Assembly (NCBI GenBank): GCA_030837265.1
Contig: JAUPKV010000137.1
Coordinates: 1-14,832 of the forward strand
Direction: 5' to 3'
Length of the DNA: 14,832 bases
DNA from: Methanobacteriota archaeon
GTDB lineage: Archaea; Halobacteriota; Methanosarcinia; Methanosarcinales; Methanosarcinaceae
The stretch's first letter is position 1, and the number at the start of each line of letters is the position of its first letter. Positions 1 to 5,911 of the stretch are shown here, in pieces. The translations under genes and the position numbers were made by a program. Under the pieces are notes generated by a model. That model saw only the letters and a list, made by a program, of their open reading frames with translations, did not search any database and had not been told where the DNA came from.

Positions 1-82
1 AAATAAACTCTAATTCTTCTTTCTAATTGAAAACAGAAAGTGAGGTATTGATATTCAATCTGGTCTTGCTATTCCACATACG

Positions 83-334
83 TTATTTGCTAATAACTCC
101 AGATGTTTTTCTAACAGAATATATGTATATAAAAACTCCAACAACAGACATTATTTCTAAAATTGTGAAATAAATCATTTGCGAGCTGTCACCTGAATTA
201 TAATTATGCCAGATAAATAAAAGATAACCAAAGCAGTAAATTACATTAGCATAGAATGCTTTATTGACCATGACCATATAAGAAGCTATTAAGTTCGGCA
301 CAATTATCAAAATGTTTTCAATCATTTTTTCCAT
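83..334 (-). CDS. Small three-helix membrane protein, unknown function
   Basis: This encodes 83 residues that are mostly hydrophobic. Three likely membrane segments are visible at about residues 5-22, 27-43 and 52-70, with a short polar loop (around Asn-Ser-Gly-Asp) between the second and third and a basic C-terminal tail. The spacing of aromatic residues recalls a fragment of PnuC-like or PQ-loop transporters, but no diagnostic motif is present, so I do not assign a function. The start at 334 is the first ATG in frame; another ATG at 338 is out of frame and stops at once. No strong ribosome binding site precedes it. It stands alone, and the next gene upstream on this strand (677-853) also encodes a small membrane protein. 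It is probably real because the hydrophobic pattern is regular and uses most of the frame. Confidence 0.6.
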   Translation of the reverse strand: MEKMIENILIIVPNLIASYMVMVNKAFYANVIYCFGYLLFIWHNYNSGDSSQMIYFTILEIMSVVGVFIYIYSVRKTSGVISK

Positions 335-513
335 CCATTTTTATTATTTAGGCTTGGTGAGATCTCAATTTTTGTATTAATATTGAAAAGTTATTAAAAT
401 GCTCACCTGACTAACCAAAACAAGGAGCAGTTAAAATAATGAGATTAAAATAAAAATAGCAATAAGATGTATATTAAATTTGTTGAGGCAGGTTCTGTAA
501 TTTATAGATATTT

Positions 514-541
514 GCAGGAAGCCTCCCCCAAAGCTCCCTGC
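514..541. repeat. Imperfect inverted repeat (9-bp arms)
   Basis: GCAGGAAGC at 514-522 faces GCTCCCTGC at 533-541, giving eight of nine pairs around a 10-base loop rich in C. It lies far from any recognised gene end. It could be a remnant hairpin of an IS200/IS605-type end or a chance structure. Confidence 0.35.
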
Positions 542-642
542 TCACCTAAAAAAGAGGCTTATGACAATTTAACTATGATCTTATGACCTATAAAACATGT
601 AGAAGAAACTTTCCTAACGATTACTACGAAAGGTAAATAATA

Positions 643-661
643 AGACGACAATTAAGCGTCT
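643..661 (-). terminator. Possible weak terminator of the 58-aa gene
   Basis: AGACG at 643-647 and CGTCT at 657-661 are perfect 5-bp arms. Read on the minus strand they lie 16 bases past the stop of the gene at 677-853 and are followed by a T-rich stretch. The stem is short, so this is only suggestive. Confidence 0.25.
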
Positions 662-676
662 ACAGCTAAAAAAGCA

Positions 677-853
677 TTAGGAGTTATCATTTCGGGAAGA
701 CTTCCCTTTTTTCAATATGGATCCGATCTCAAATATAATAACAAAAAGTACAAAAATAATCAAAATCAGTGCAAAGACATAGTAGGTATTTGCTGGATCT
801 TGAGCCCAAAAAGTGAAAAGTTTGATAATATCTAAAAGCCATTCCAAATCCAT
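677..853 (-). CDS. Single-pass small membrane protein (58 aa)
   Basis: This 58-residue frame begins MDLEWLLDIIKLFTFW. An amphipathic N-terminal stretch (residues 1-17) is followed by one strongly hydrophobic segment at about 25-45, then a basic and polar tail (Lys-Lys-Gly-Lys-Ser-Ser-Arg). That order suggests a single membrane helix with the C-terminus in the cytoplasm by the positive-inside rule. Two AAAATATTTA-like boxes upstream (about 876-905, minus strand) could serve as TATA elements, and the leader would be short or absent because no clear ribosome binding site is seen. I do not recognise the family. It could be a small regulatory or toxin-like membrane peptide, but nothing in the sequence proves this. 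The compact organisation and the clean hydrophobic profile make a real gene likely. Confidence 0.55.
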   Translation of the reverse strand: MDLEWLLDIIKLFTFWAQDPANTYYVFALILIIFVLFVIIFEIGSILKKGKSSRNDNS

Positions 854-1283
854 AATATATTCATAGAGTTACAATGATAAATATTTTATTCTGTTAAATA
901 TTTTTAACTGTTTGTATTTAGTCTCATCTTAAGAGACAATAAAAGCAGAAAAGAATAAGTGCACAAGAGAAGAAGAGATAAAGACTCCTGTGCTTTGTGT
1001 TGACCTTCGGAGGATAGAGCCGAGAACAATATCAATTGCTCCTTTAATGTAGGAAATAATTTGAAAATCCATGGACAATGATTTACACCGGGTCTATGAA
1101 TATCAGAAGAAGATTATATGTGGAAAAATTAAAGAATGACCATGCAATCATAAAACCTTGAGTGAAAAGTTTATAAGATTTGGAATTTTCAGATACATTG
1201 AATTATAATTATATTATTTATTTAAAATATTAAATAAAAAAGTATTTATGTTTTCTTTTAGTATTACGTACTAAGGTAAAGAT

Positions 1284-1327
1284 ATTCCCCCAATAACAAT
1301 TCCCCAACAACAATTCCCCAACAAACT
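1284..1327. repeat. Tandem repeat, 14-15-bp unit, three copies
   Basis: Three successive units starting ATTCCCC and ending in AACA or close to it occupy 1284-1298, 1299-1312 and 1313-1327. A fourth degenerate C-rich copy follows to about 1337. The units differ by one or two bases. Confidence 0.75.
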
Positions 1328-1383
1328 CTCCCCCAAGTATGTTGTCTTTACCTTTCTTTTCTACTCTTTTTACTTTTTCTTTT

Positions 1384-1410
1384 ATTTCTTTCATTTCTTT
1401 CATTTCTTTT
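1384..1410. repeat. 9-bp tandem repeat in a pyrimidine tract
   Basis: ATTTCTTTC occurs at 1384-1392 and 1393-1401, followed by ATTTCTTTT at 1402-1410. These lie inside a longer T/C-rich stretch from about 1344. This is slippage-type low-complexity DNA. Confidence 0.75.
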
Positions 1411-1817
1411 ATACATTTGATGAGAATGAATGAGGGTAAATAGAGTGAGAAAAGCCGTGACCACATTGCCGTTACCCTAAATCACAGTCCCCCAACCATG
1501 ATTTTAAAAGGCAAACTTTTTCAAGAATTTCCAGCATGTAGCTGCTCTATTTACCTCTAACCTATATTATACAAAGGATGGAACATATATTAAATAAATT
1601 ATTCAAATTATTGGACATTACGCAATTATATGTTAATAAATGAAATTTTAATTCAATTAAAGTGTTATCAAGTTAGATGATTGTCTAAAATGTGTTAGTA
1701 TTATTGAATTTTTTGAAAATGTTTAAATTATTTTGGCTTTGATATAAAGGTCGTCCATTTATATGATTGGTTTATTGAAGCATTTATACACCTTTGCTGA
1801 ACTTCCGGATGAGGTTT

Positions 1818-2138
1818 TTACCATGGATATCTAGCCATTTTTGCTTTTGCCTTTCTCACAGCTTCTGCCAGCCTTTCCATGCTTAGAAAACCACGTTGGC
1901 TGAGAACTGCACCGAGATATTCATCATTGTCATTGAAAACCGGGTAATGTAACGGATCCATTGCATACCAGCTAACGTTTACTCCTTCCGGATAGCCAGT
2001 TCTATGTATGTTCATTGTTATTGTACCATCAGCAGCGTTAAAGAAATATCCACGTTCAGGCTCACTGCATAATATATCTCCCAGAATTTCTTTCACTGCC
2101 TGGTTCCTTCTACCTTGTAAGCCGGTTTTATAAACCAT
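1818..2138 (-). CDS. Unrecognised soluble 106-aa protein
   Basis: This encodes 106 residues without a signal peptide or membrane segment. The N-terminal third is basic and helical. The middle (about residues 30-70) is rich in aromatic residues and Gly and looks like beta strands, and the C-terminal 25 residues form a Lys/Arg/Ala-rich helix ending in Arg-Tyr-Pro-Trp. I do not recognise the family. The start at 2138 is supported by AAGGAG at 2150-2155, 11 bases upstream, and a TATA-like AATTATAT lies a further 25 bases or so away. The gene diverges from the flavoprotein gene at 2447. Codon use and the regulatory signals look normal, so I take it as an expressed gene. Confidence 0.75.
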   Translation of the reverse strand: MVYKTGLQGRRNQAVKEILGDILCSEPERGYFFNAADGTITMNIHRTGYPEGVNVSWYAMDPLHYPVFNDNDEYLGAVLSQRGFLSMERLAEAVRKAKAKMARYPW

Positions 2139-2177
2139 TTTAGGATCAACTCCTTAGCTAGATGGGATTTGGAATTT

Positions 2178-2187
2178 GATATAATTA
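2178..2187 (-). promoter_or_regulatory. TATA-like box of the 106-aa gene
   Basis: Read on the minus strand this is TAATTATATC. It lies about 40 bases before the ATG at 2138, which leaves room for transcription to start just ahead of the AAGGAG ribosome binding site. Confidence 0.4.
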
Positions 2188-2264
2188 TTGAATCTTTAAG
2201 GAAGCAACAAACCGCACCGTTTCAATCCTTTTTTAGTGTATCTTGCTCACGAAAAAAAATCATA

Positions 2265-2314
2265 AAAAATTTCATAAAAATTTCATGAAAAAGTTCCTTT
2301 TCAAAAAGTTCCTT
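2265..2314. repeat. Adjacent short direct repeats in a divergent promoter region
   Basis: AAAAATTTCAT is repeated head to tail at 2265-2275 and 2276-2286. AAAAAGTTCCTT is repeated at 2288-2299 and 2303-2314. All four are on the same strand and begin with A5, with spacings of 11 to 15 bases, near one to one and a half helical turns. Confidence 0.7.
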
Positions 2315-2446
2315 AATAGTAAGTTCATTATAAGATTCTCGCGACCATAGAAATACGAACTTTCAACAAAGAAACCTTGAAGTTTTGAAATAATTAATTT
2401 GAAATACAATAAACTTAAAAATTAATGAAAAAAGGAGTAAGTTAAT

Positions 2447-2875
2447 ATGGATTTTAAAGATTGCATAGAATTTGCAAATAAAACACCTGTTTGCTATCTT
2501 GCAACAGTCGAAGGAGATCAACCTAGAGTTCGGGCACTGGGTTTCTGGTTCGCCAATGAAAACGGATTTTACTTCCAGATCGGAGCTATGAAAGACATGT
2601 ACGGGCAGCTTCAGGCAAACCCAAAAGTAGAGGCATGTTTCTGGCAGCCGGGTGAAGCAGCAGGGACAATGATGAGAGTGGCAGGTAAAATAGAGTTTGT
2701 AGACGACCTGGAACTCAAAAAGAAGGTTATTGAGGAGAGGCCGTTTTTAAAAACTTTTGGTCTGACACCTGATCATCCAGGGCTCATAATTTTCCGCATC
2801 CCTAAAGGCGATGCATACTTCTGGACAATGGCAACCAATCTCGAACCTAAAGAATTCATTAAATTCGGCGATTGA
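2447..2875 (+). CDS. PNPOx-like FMN-binding split-barrel protein
   Basis: This 142-residue protein has the layout of the pyridoxamine 5'-phosphate oxidase-like split-barrel family. A short helix (residues 1-10) is followed by a first strand with Val-Cys-Tyr-Leu-Ala-Thr-Val (about 14-20), then Gln-Pro-Arg-Val-Arg-Ala-Leu-Gly-Phe. This is the usual region for binding flavin phosphate. Next come a strand reading Gly-Phe-Tyr-Phe-Gln and the helix Met-Tyr-Gly-Gln-Leu-Gln-Ala-Asn-Pro-Lys-Val-Glu. Single-domain members of this size are often FMN- or F420-dependent reductases, or simply flavin-binding proteins; the substrate cannot be read from the sequence. It is cytoplasmic with no signal peptide. 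The start is supported by GGAG at 2434-2437, nine bases before ATG. It appears to be a single-gene unit, with 174 bp before the next gene. True PLP synthesis activity is not implied. Confidence 0.85.
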   Translation: MDFKDCIEFANKTPVCYLATVEGDQPRVRALGFWFANENGFYFQIGAMKDMYGQLQANPKVEACFWQPGEAAGTMMRVAGKIEFVDDLELKKKVIEERPFLKTFGLTPDHPGLIIFRIPKGDAYFWTMATNLEPKEFIKFGD

Positions 2876-3049
2876 TAAGCAGCGACCGTGGAAGTATGAA
2901 AGGACGCACATCCTTGATACAAAAATAAGCTCGCCGAGTTGTTTTTGTAGTTACTGTTATTGATGTAGACGTAAAAAAGTTTCTTACGGTCTCGTATTAT
3001 AAAGTGTAGTTATGAGGGTAAATTTTAAAGAATCAAATAGGAGGGAGTT

Positions 3050-3853
3050 TTGATTACAAAACTAGTTGCTATATTGCCTTTAATATTGTTGACTTTTGTA
3101 GCTGGATGTACTGAACAGCAAAGTGAGAGTTCGGAAGATGCAATTATAATTCATAAAACATATGGAGCATTTACACTTCCGGAATTGCAGATGCAGGAGC
3201 TGACCGTAAATAGTACGGCAGTTGTGTTTACTACATCCGATAATGAAAGAAATTTCATGAAAAAATACGAAAAACCCTTCAATGAAACCGCTTTTAAAGA
3301 GCTTATCACTTTATTTGAGGAGAACAAATTCCTTGAGATGAATGACAGCTACACCCCTCAGGAAGGGCAGCCTATAGTTACGGATGTAGGAACGCTTGAA
3401 ATCAGCCTGATTGAAGCAAATAAAAATAAAACAGTGAAGGTAGACCCTTATTATTCTGAATATATGCCTGAGAGCCTTCAAAGAATTGATTCAAAACTGC
3501 TTGAACTCAGAGAATATGCCACTTCCATTCCCCCTCAAGAATCTGAAAGGATCGCCAGAACCTGGATAGAAAATGCACCGACTTACAGTTTTGACGGATT
3601 TGACTTAAAGCTTGAAAGTCAGGAGATTCTCAAGTCAATACCCGAACAGCACTTACTCACCTATACGTTTACGAGCAGACAGAGCGGTTACGGGAACAGG
3701 ACAGGCCAAATTACGGCCCAGATGCTCACTCCACACAAAATTGAGATAATTGTCTCCGAGGAAAATGTAACATCTGCTGTTATCGACGGCGAGTGGGATG
3801 AAATTTCCCAGCAGCCAATTCCCAAGAACCCAACGTCAACTACCCCTCCCTAA
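3050..3853 (+). CDS. Secreted lipoprotein, two-part ectodomain
   Basis: A basic N-terminus, a hydrophobic stretch (residues 5-17) and the lipobox Val-Ala-Gly-Cys with Cys-20 mark this as a lipid-anchored protein outside the cell membrane. The start is TTG, chosen because AGGAGGGAG at 3039-3047 lies just ahead and the signal peptide begins immediately after it. The first part of the ectodomain (about 30-155) contains Phe-Lys-Glu-Leu-Ile-Thr-Leu-Phe-Glu and a later Thr-Asp-Val-Gly-Thr, resembling DUF6438-type domains. The second part (about 165-250) contains Tyr-Ser-Phe-Asp-Gly-Phe, Ser-Arg-Gln-Ser-Gly-Tyr-Gly and Val-Ile-Asp-Gly-Glu-Trp-Asp-Glu. I know this pattern from many Methanosarcina surface lipoproteins. 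The tail is rich in Pro and Thr. Its role is unknown; no catalytic motif was seen. Confidence 0.85.
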   Translation: MITKLVAILPLILLTFVAGCTEQQSESSEDAIIIHKTYGAFTLPELQMQELTVNSTAVVFTTSDNERNFMKKYEKPFNETAFKELITLFEENKFLEMNDSYTPQEGQPIVTDVGTLEISLIEANKNKTVKVDPYYSEYMPESLQRIDSKLLELREYATSIPPQESERIARTWIENAPTYSFDGFDLKLESQEILKSIPEQHLLTYTFTSRQSGYGNRTGQITAQMLTPHKIEIIVSEENVTSAVIDGEWDEISQQPIPKNPTSTTPP

Positions 3854-3874
3854 AATCTGATGATTTTTGAGGAC

Positions 3875-3894
3875 GGGGCTTGTAAGAAAGCCCT
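3875..3894 (+). terminator. Hairpin after the lipoprotein gene
   Basis: GGGCTT at 3876-3881 pairs with AAGCCC at 3888-3893, with one extra G-T pair outside, around a 6-base loop. It lies 22 bases past the lipoprotein stop and is followed by TTGTTG. It may end that transcript, or it may mark the truncated edge of the mobile element that follows. Confidence 0.35.
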
Positions 3895-3949
3895 TGTTGA
3901 CCAGATACTAATAGGAGAAAGTAATATTGGTAAACGATAGGTCTGTGCT

Positions 3950-5028
3950 ATGTCTAATGGGAAAGTGTTGTATCAATCTGAAACTTATTTAAGAGAAGAT
4001 GTTTCAGGAAAAATGCAACAAAGAGCTATGTATCGAAGAACAAGAAGAAGTCGAAAGACCAGATATAGACCTGCGAGATGGAAAAATAGAGCTAATTCAA
4101 GACGGGATGGAAGATTAGCTCCTTCAATAAGAAGCAAATTTGATTCTCATTTCAGAGAAAAGAAGTTTGTAGAATCAATTCTTCCTGTAACAAAATGGAA
4201 AGTTGAATTAGCTTCATTTGATATTCATAAGATAACTAATCCATATGTTCATGGTTTTTGGTATCAAAAAGGCAATCAAATGAGATTCTATAATGTCAAA
4301 GCGTATGTTCTTGCAAGGGATAATTATACTTGCCAACATTGCAAAGGTAAATCAAAAGATCCTAAATTACATTGTCATCACATTTTTTCAGATCAAATAA
4401 CGGTACGGATATACCTGATAATCTTATAACTCTCTGTAATACTTGTCATGATAATCTTCATGCAGGAAAAATTAAACTATCTGGAAGAAAATCTAAAACA
4501 AAACATGCTACCGAAGTAGGTATTATCAAATCTCAAATTAAAAAATCTGATTGGGATTTCATAGAAACTTTCGGATACGAAACTAAATTCAAGAGAGAAC
4601 AGATTTTACATTTACCAAAAACCCATTGCTTTGATGCTGTTTCGATCTGTTTCACTAATCTAAAAGTAAAATACAATGATACACTGTATCTCAAAAAGCA
4701 TGTTAGTAAAGGAGATTATCAGCAAAGAACAGGGAAAAGATCAGAAAAAATAATTCCTACAAGAAAGTTATTCGGATTAAGGAAATTTGATCTAATTGAG
4801 ACTGATCAAGGAGTTGGTATAGTTAAGGGTAAACGATCTTCCGGTTATTTTGCTATAACTGATATTATGGGAAACAAAATACATGATAGTGTTAAAGTTA
4901 AACAAAATTGTAAACGACTGCGGGCTAGAACGACAACTTTATTGGAACAGAAAGTAGTTTCGGTGAAAGTTGACGCATTCCTCCCCCACCTGTCGCTTCG
5001 CTCCGAGGAAGGGGTCTCCTGCTTATGA
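3950..5028 (+). pseudogene. iscB: iscB, truncated and frameshifted RNA-guided nuclease
   Basis: IscB proteins are RuvC-HNH nucleases guided by an omega RNA and are the ancestral type of Cas9. The first frame (3950-4429) shows the Arg-rich bridge helix (residues 25-48, with Tyr-Arg-Arg-Thr-Arg-Arg), Leu-Ala-Pro-Ser-Ile, a RuvC-II region (Val-Glu-Leu-Ala-Ser-Phe-Asp, Glu-86) and the first half of HNH: Cys-128/Cys-131 and His-143-His-144-Ile. The second frame (nominally 4372-5028, TTG at its head) continues with Asp-Asn-Leu-Ile-Thr-Leu-Cys, a CxxCH motif (Cys-22, Cys-25, His-26 of that frame) and RuvC-III His-Cys-Phe-Asp-Ala (His-85, Asp-88), then the usual C-terminal DNA/RNA-binding part. The two frames join at a T6 run (4383-4388); one extra T restores a continuous HNH. 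The N-terminal PLMP domain and catalytic Asp of RuvC-I are absent, and the frame is closed by TAG at 3938-3940. Both defects point to an inactive remnant. Confidence 0.85.
4983..5014 (+). repeat. Hairpin-like right end of the iscB element
   Basis: CCCC within 4983-4987 can pair with GGGG at 5011-5014, and CCT at 4989-4991 with AGG at 5006-5008, around a TCGCTTCG-rich loop. The iscB frame reads through it and stops at 5026-5028. Imperfect subterminal hairpins of this kind are recognised by the Y1 transposase at the right end of IS200/IS605 elements. The precise cleavage site was not identified. Confidence 0.55.
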
Positions 5029-5379
5029 GGATGAAAGAAGTTTTTAAAATACCTTCAATATTTTTGAAAAACTGTATTAAAAAATTAATTAATTTTGCAC
5101 GTTTATAGACATTTAATTGGTTCAAAAATTACTACAAAATTCTAAATTTTTATATCAGCAACATATTACCAAACAGCTACACAGCCTGTTTTTCCCATCA
5201 GGCAATTTACTATCGGAAACTATATAATCGTTAAATCATAGAAATATAGGACACCTAACTTGCGCTCAAAATATACACAGAAACCTCATATATTGGCAAG
5301 TTTAAGTATGATTCACCTGTCCCTCATAGAACCCCTGAACTACTTTAATATTTCAAAAAATAATTATCAGGTGGCATAA
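5029..5379. other. Intergenic region between the iscB remnant and a small gene
   Basis: This is AT-rich spacer. It contains possible TATA-like boxes at 5221-5228 (TATATAAT) and 5343-5351, either of which might serve the small gene at 5380. No other gene or clear repeat was found. Confidence 0.45.
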
Positions 5380-5538
5380 ATGGAACTTCACCCGCTTTTA
5401 TCTCAACTTGAAAAAACGGACCTCGACAGATACATGAATGCGTGTAAAGAAGATCTTATGGATTTCCTTGAAGACCTTGGTCTTAATAATGCTCTGGCCT
5501 TGCAAGTGCTTGAAGATGTGCGGACTACCCTCTCCTGA
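5380..5538 (+). CDS. Acidic 52-aa helical protein, unknown function
   Basis: This 52-residue frame begins MELHPLLSQLEKTDLDRYMN and runs to the Thr-Leu-Ser C-terminus. It is rich in Leu, Glu and Asp, with no membrane segment and no Gly/Pro break after residue 6 except one Gly near 34. This predicts two or three amphipathic helices, perhaps a dimer or a partner-binding peptide. The start is well supported by AGGTGG at 5370-5375, matching the archaeal anti-Shine-Dalgarno, five bases before ATG. A T-rich run (CTTCTTTTTGG, about 5550-5560) follows the stop and could end transcription. I do not recognise the family. It stands alone between the iscB remnant and the thioredoxin-like lipoprotein. Good translation signals and helix-like composition make a real gene likely despite the length. 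Confidence 0.65.
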   Translation: MELHPLLSQLEKTDLDRYMNACKEDLMDFLEDLGLNNALALQVLEDVRTTLS

Positions 5539-5739
5539 AAACACAGTTTTCTTCTTTTTGGTTTATGTTAGACCATTAGTTTTTCCGGAGCGGTACTAAG
5601 AACAGACTTCATTAGAGATTGCCCATATATCCAGTGTCCTTCAGCAAATTGAATTCTCTATCAGAGAACCCTATTAGCTTTGTTTTTGGAGTATCTTTTC
5701 CGGACATTTTTTTCCTCATTTTTATATAACGGATTTAAC

Positions 5740-5766
5740 TTTCCTAAATTATAAATTATAAGGAAA
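5740..5766. repeat. Palindrome around an AT-rich core, operator-like
   Basis: TTTCCT at 5740-5745 mirrors AGGAAA at 5761-5766. The centre is only A and T and includes TATA-like sequence. It lies 146 bases ahead of the thioredoxin-like gene. It could be a binding site for a dimeric regulator; this is conjecture. Confidence 0.3.
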
Positions 5767-5863
5767 CTTTATTCGACTAATTTTATATATTTTCTAGTAT
5801 TTACATATTTAATCAAGAGTAATAAAAATTAAACTCATAAATTGAAAAATAAAGGCTCTCATC

Positions 5864-5873
5864 TTATATTATA
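5864..5873 (+). promoter_or_regulatory. TATA-like box of the thioredoxin-like lipoprotein gene
   Basis: TTATATTATA lies 38 bases before the ATG at 5912. Archaeal transcription starts about 25 bases past the box, which would give a leader of roughly 20 bases that includes the weak GTGGA ribosome binding site. Confidence 0.4.
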
Positions 5874-5911
5874 GACTTTGAAACATTGATCGCAAATAGT
5901 GGACGACTAGC

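Larger units (their letters stand above)
335..676. other. Intergenic, AT-rich, with one imperfect hairpin
   Basis: No convincing gene was found. A 39-codon plus-strand frame at 467-586 lacks a ribosome binding site and resembles nothing I know. An imperfect inverted repeat has 9-bp arms at 514-522 and 533-541 with one mismatch, around a C-rich loop. A weaker inverted repeat at 643-661 lies just past the end of the minus-strand gene at 677-853. Confidence 0.5.
854..1817. other. Long intergenic region, AT-rich with simple repeats
   Basis: About 960 bases without a gene I can support. It holds a C-rich tandem repeat (1284-1327), a pyrimidine-rich tract with a 9-bp tandem repeat (1384-1410), and AT-rich DNA on both sides. 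The only frame above 70 codons (minus strand, 1230-1466) is made mainly of these repeats and looks spurious. Confidence 0.55.
2139..2446. promoter_or_regulatory. Divergent promoter region with two sets of direct repeats
   Basis: This 308-bp spacer separates two divergent genes, so both promoters should lie in it. For the minus-strand gene, a TATA-like box sits at about 2178-2187. In the middle are two perfect tandem copies of an 11-bp AT-rich unit (2265-2275 and 2276-2286), then two copies of a 12-bp unit spaced by 15 bp (2288-2299 and 2303-2314). The plus-strand promoter cannot be fixed because nearly all of 2390-2430 is A/T. Confidence 0.45.
3925..5031 (+). mobile_element. Remnant of an IS200/IS605-related element carrying iscB
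   Basis: The body is the iscB pseudogene. Its right end is the C/G-rich hairpin-like stretch at 4983-5014, into which the coding frame runs, as is usual for elements of this group. No tnpA (Y1 transposase) is present; iscB elements commonly lack it and depend on a copy elsewhere. The left end is missing: only 96 bp separate the preceding lipoprotein gene from the first usable iscB codon. That is too little for the normal N-terminus and the guide (omega) RNA gene that usually lies upstream. The exact left boundary is uncertain. Confidence 0.65.
5539..5911. other. Intergenic region with two inverted repeats
   Basis: No gene was found in these 373 bases. Inverted repeats occur at 5654-5668 (TTCTCT / AGAGAA, 3-base loop) and 5740-5766 (TTTCCT / AGGAAA with a 15-base AT-rich centre). 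Several TATA-like sequences are present (5721-5728, 5782-5789, 5864-5873); the last is best placed for the next gene. Confidence 0.45.

Noticed and set aside
467..586. 39-codon plus-strand frame
   Set aside because: No ribosome binding site, no recognisable family, and it spans the 514-541 inverted repeat. It is too short to support alone.
1230..1466. 78-codon minus-strand frame
   Set aside because: Its middle is made of the 9-bp tandem repeat (Glu-Met-Lys units) and its C-terminal half of the C-rich repeat. There is no ribosome binding site and no recognisable fold.
2261..2317. Possible CRISPR-like array
   Set aside because: The repeats are 11-12 bp, contiguous or nearly so, and AT-only or nearly so. 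There are no unique spacers and no cas genes.
3860..3950. Possible omega (guide) RNA for iscB
   Set aside because: The gap to the lipoprotein gene is under 100 bases and holds only one simple hairpin; known iscB guide RNAs are longer and structured. It is best read as lost with the left end.
3857..3980. Possible C/D box small RNA (CTGATGA near 3857, CTGA near 3978)
   Set aside because: Spacing is too long, the internal boxes are absent, and the last box lies inside the iscB frame.
4925..5125. Minus-strand frame across the iscB right end
   Set aside because: It is antisense to the end of iscB and the terminal hairpin, then runs into AT-rich spacer. It looks like a chance frame.
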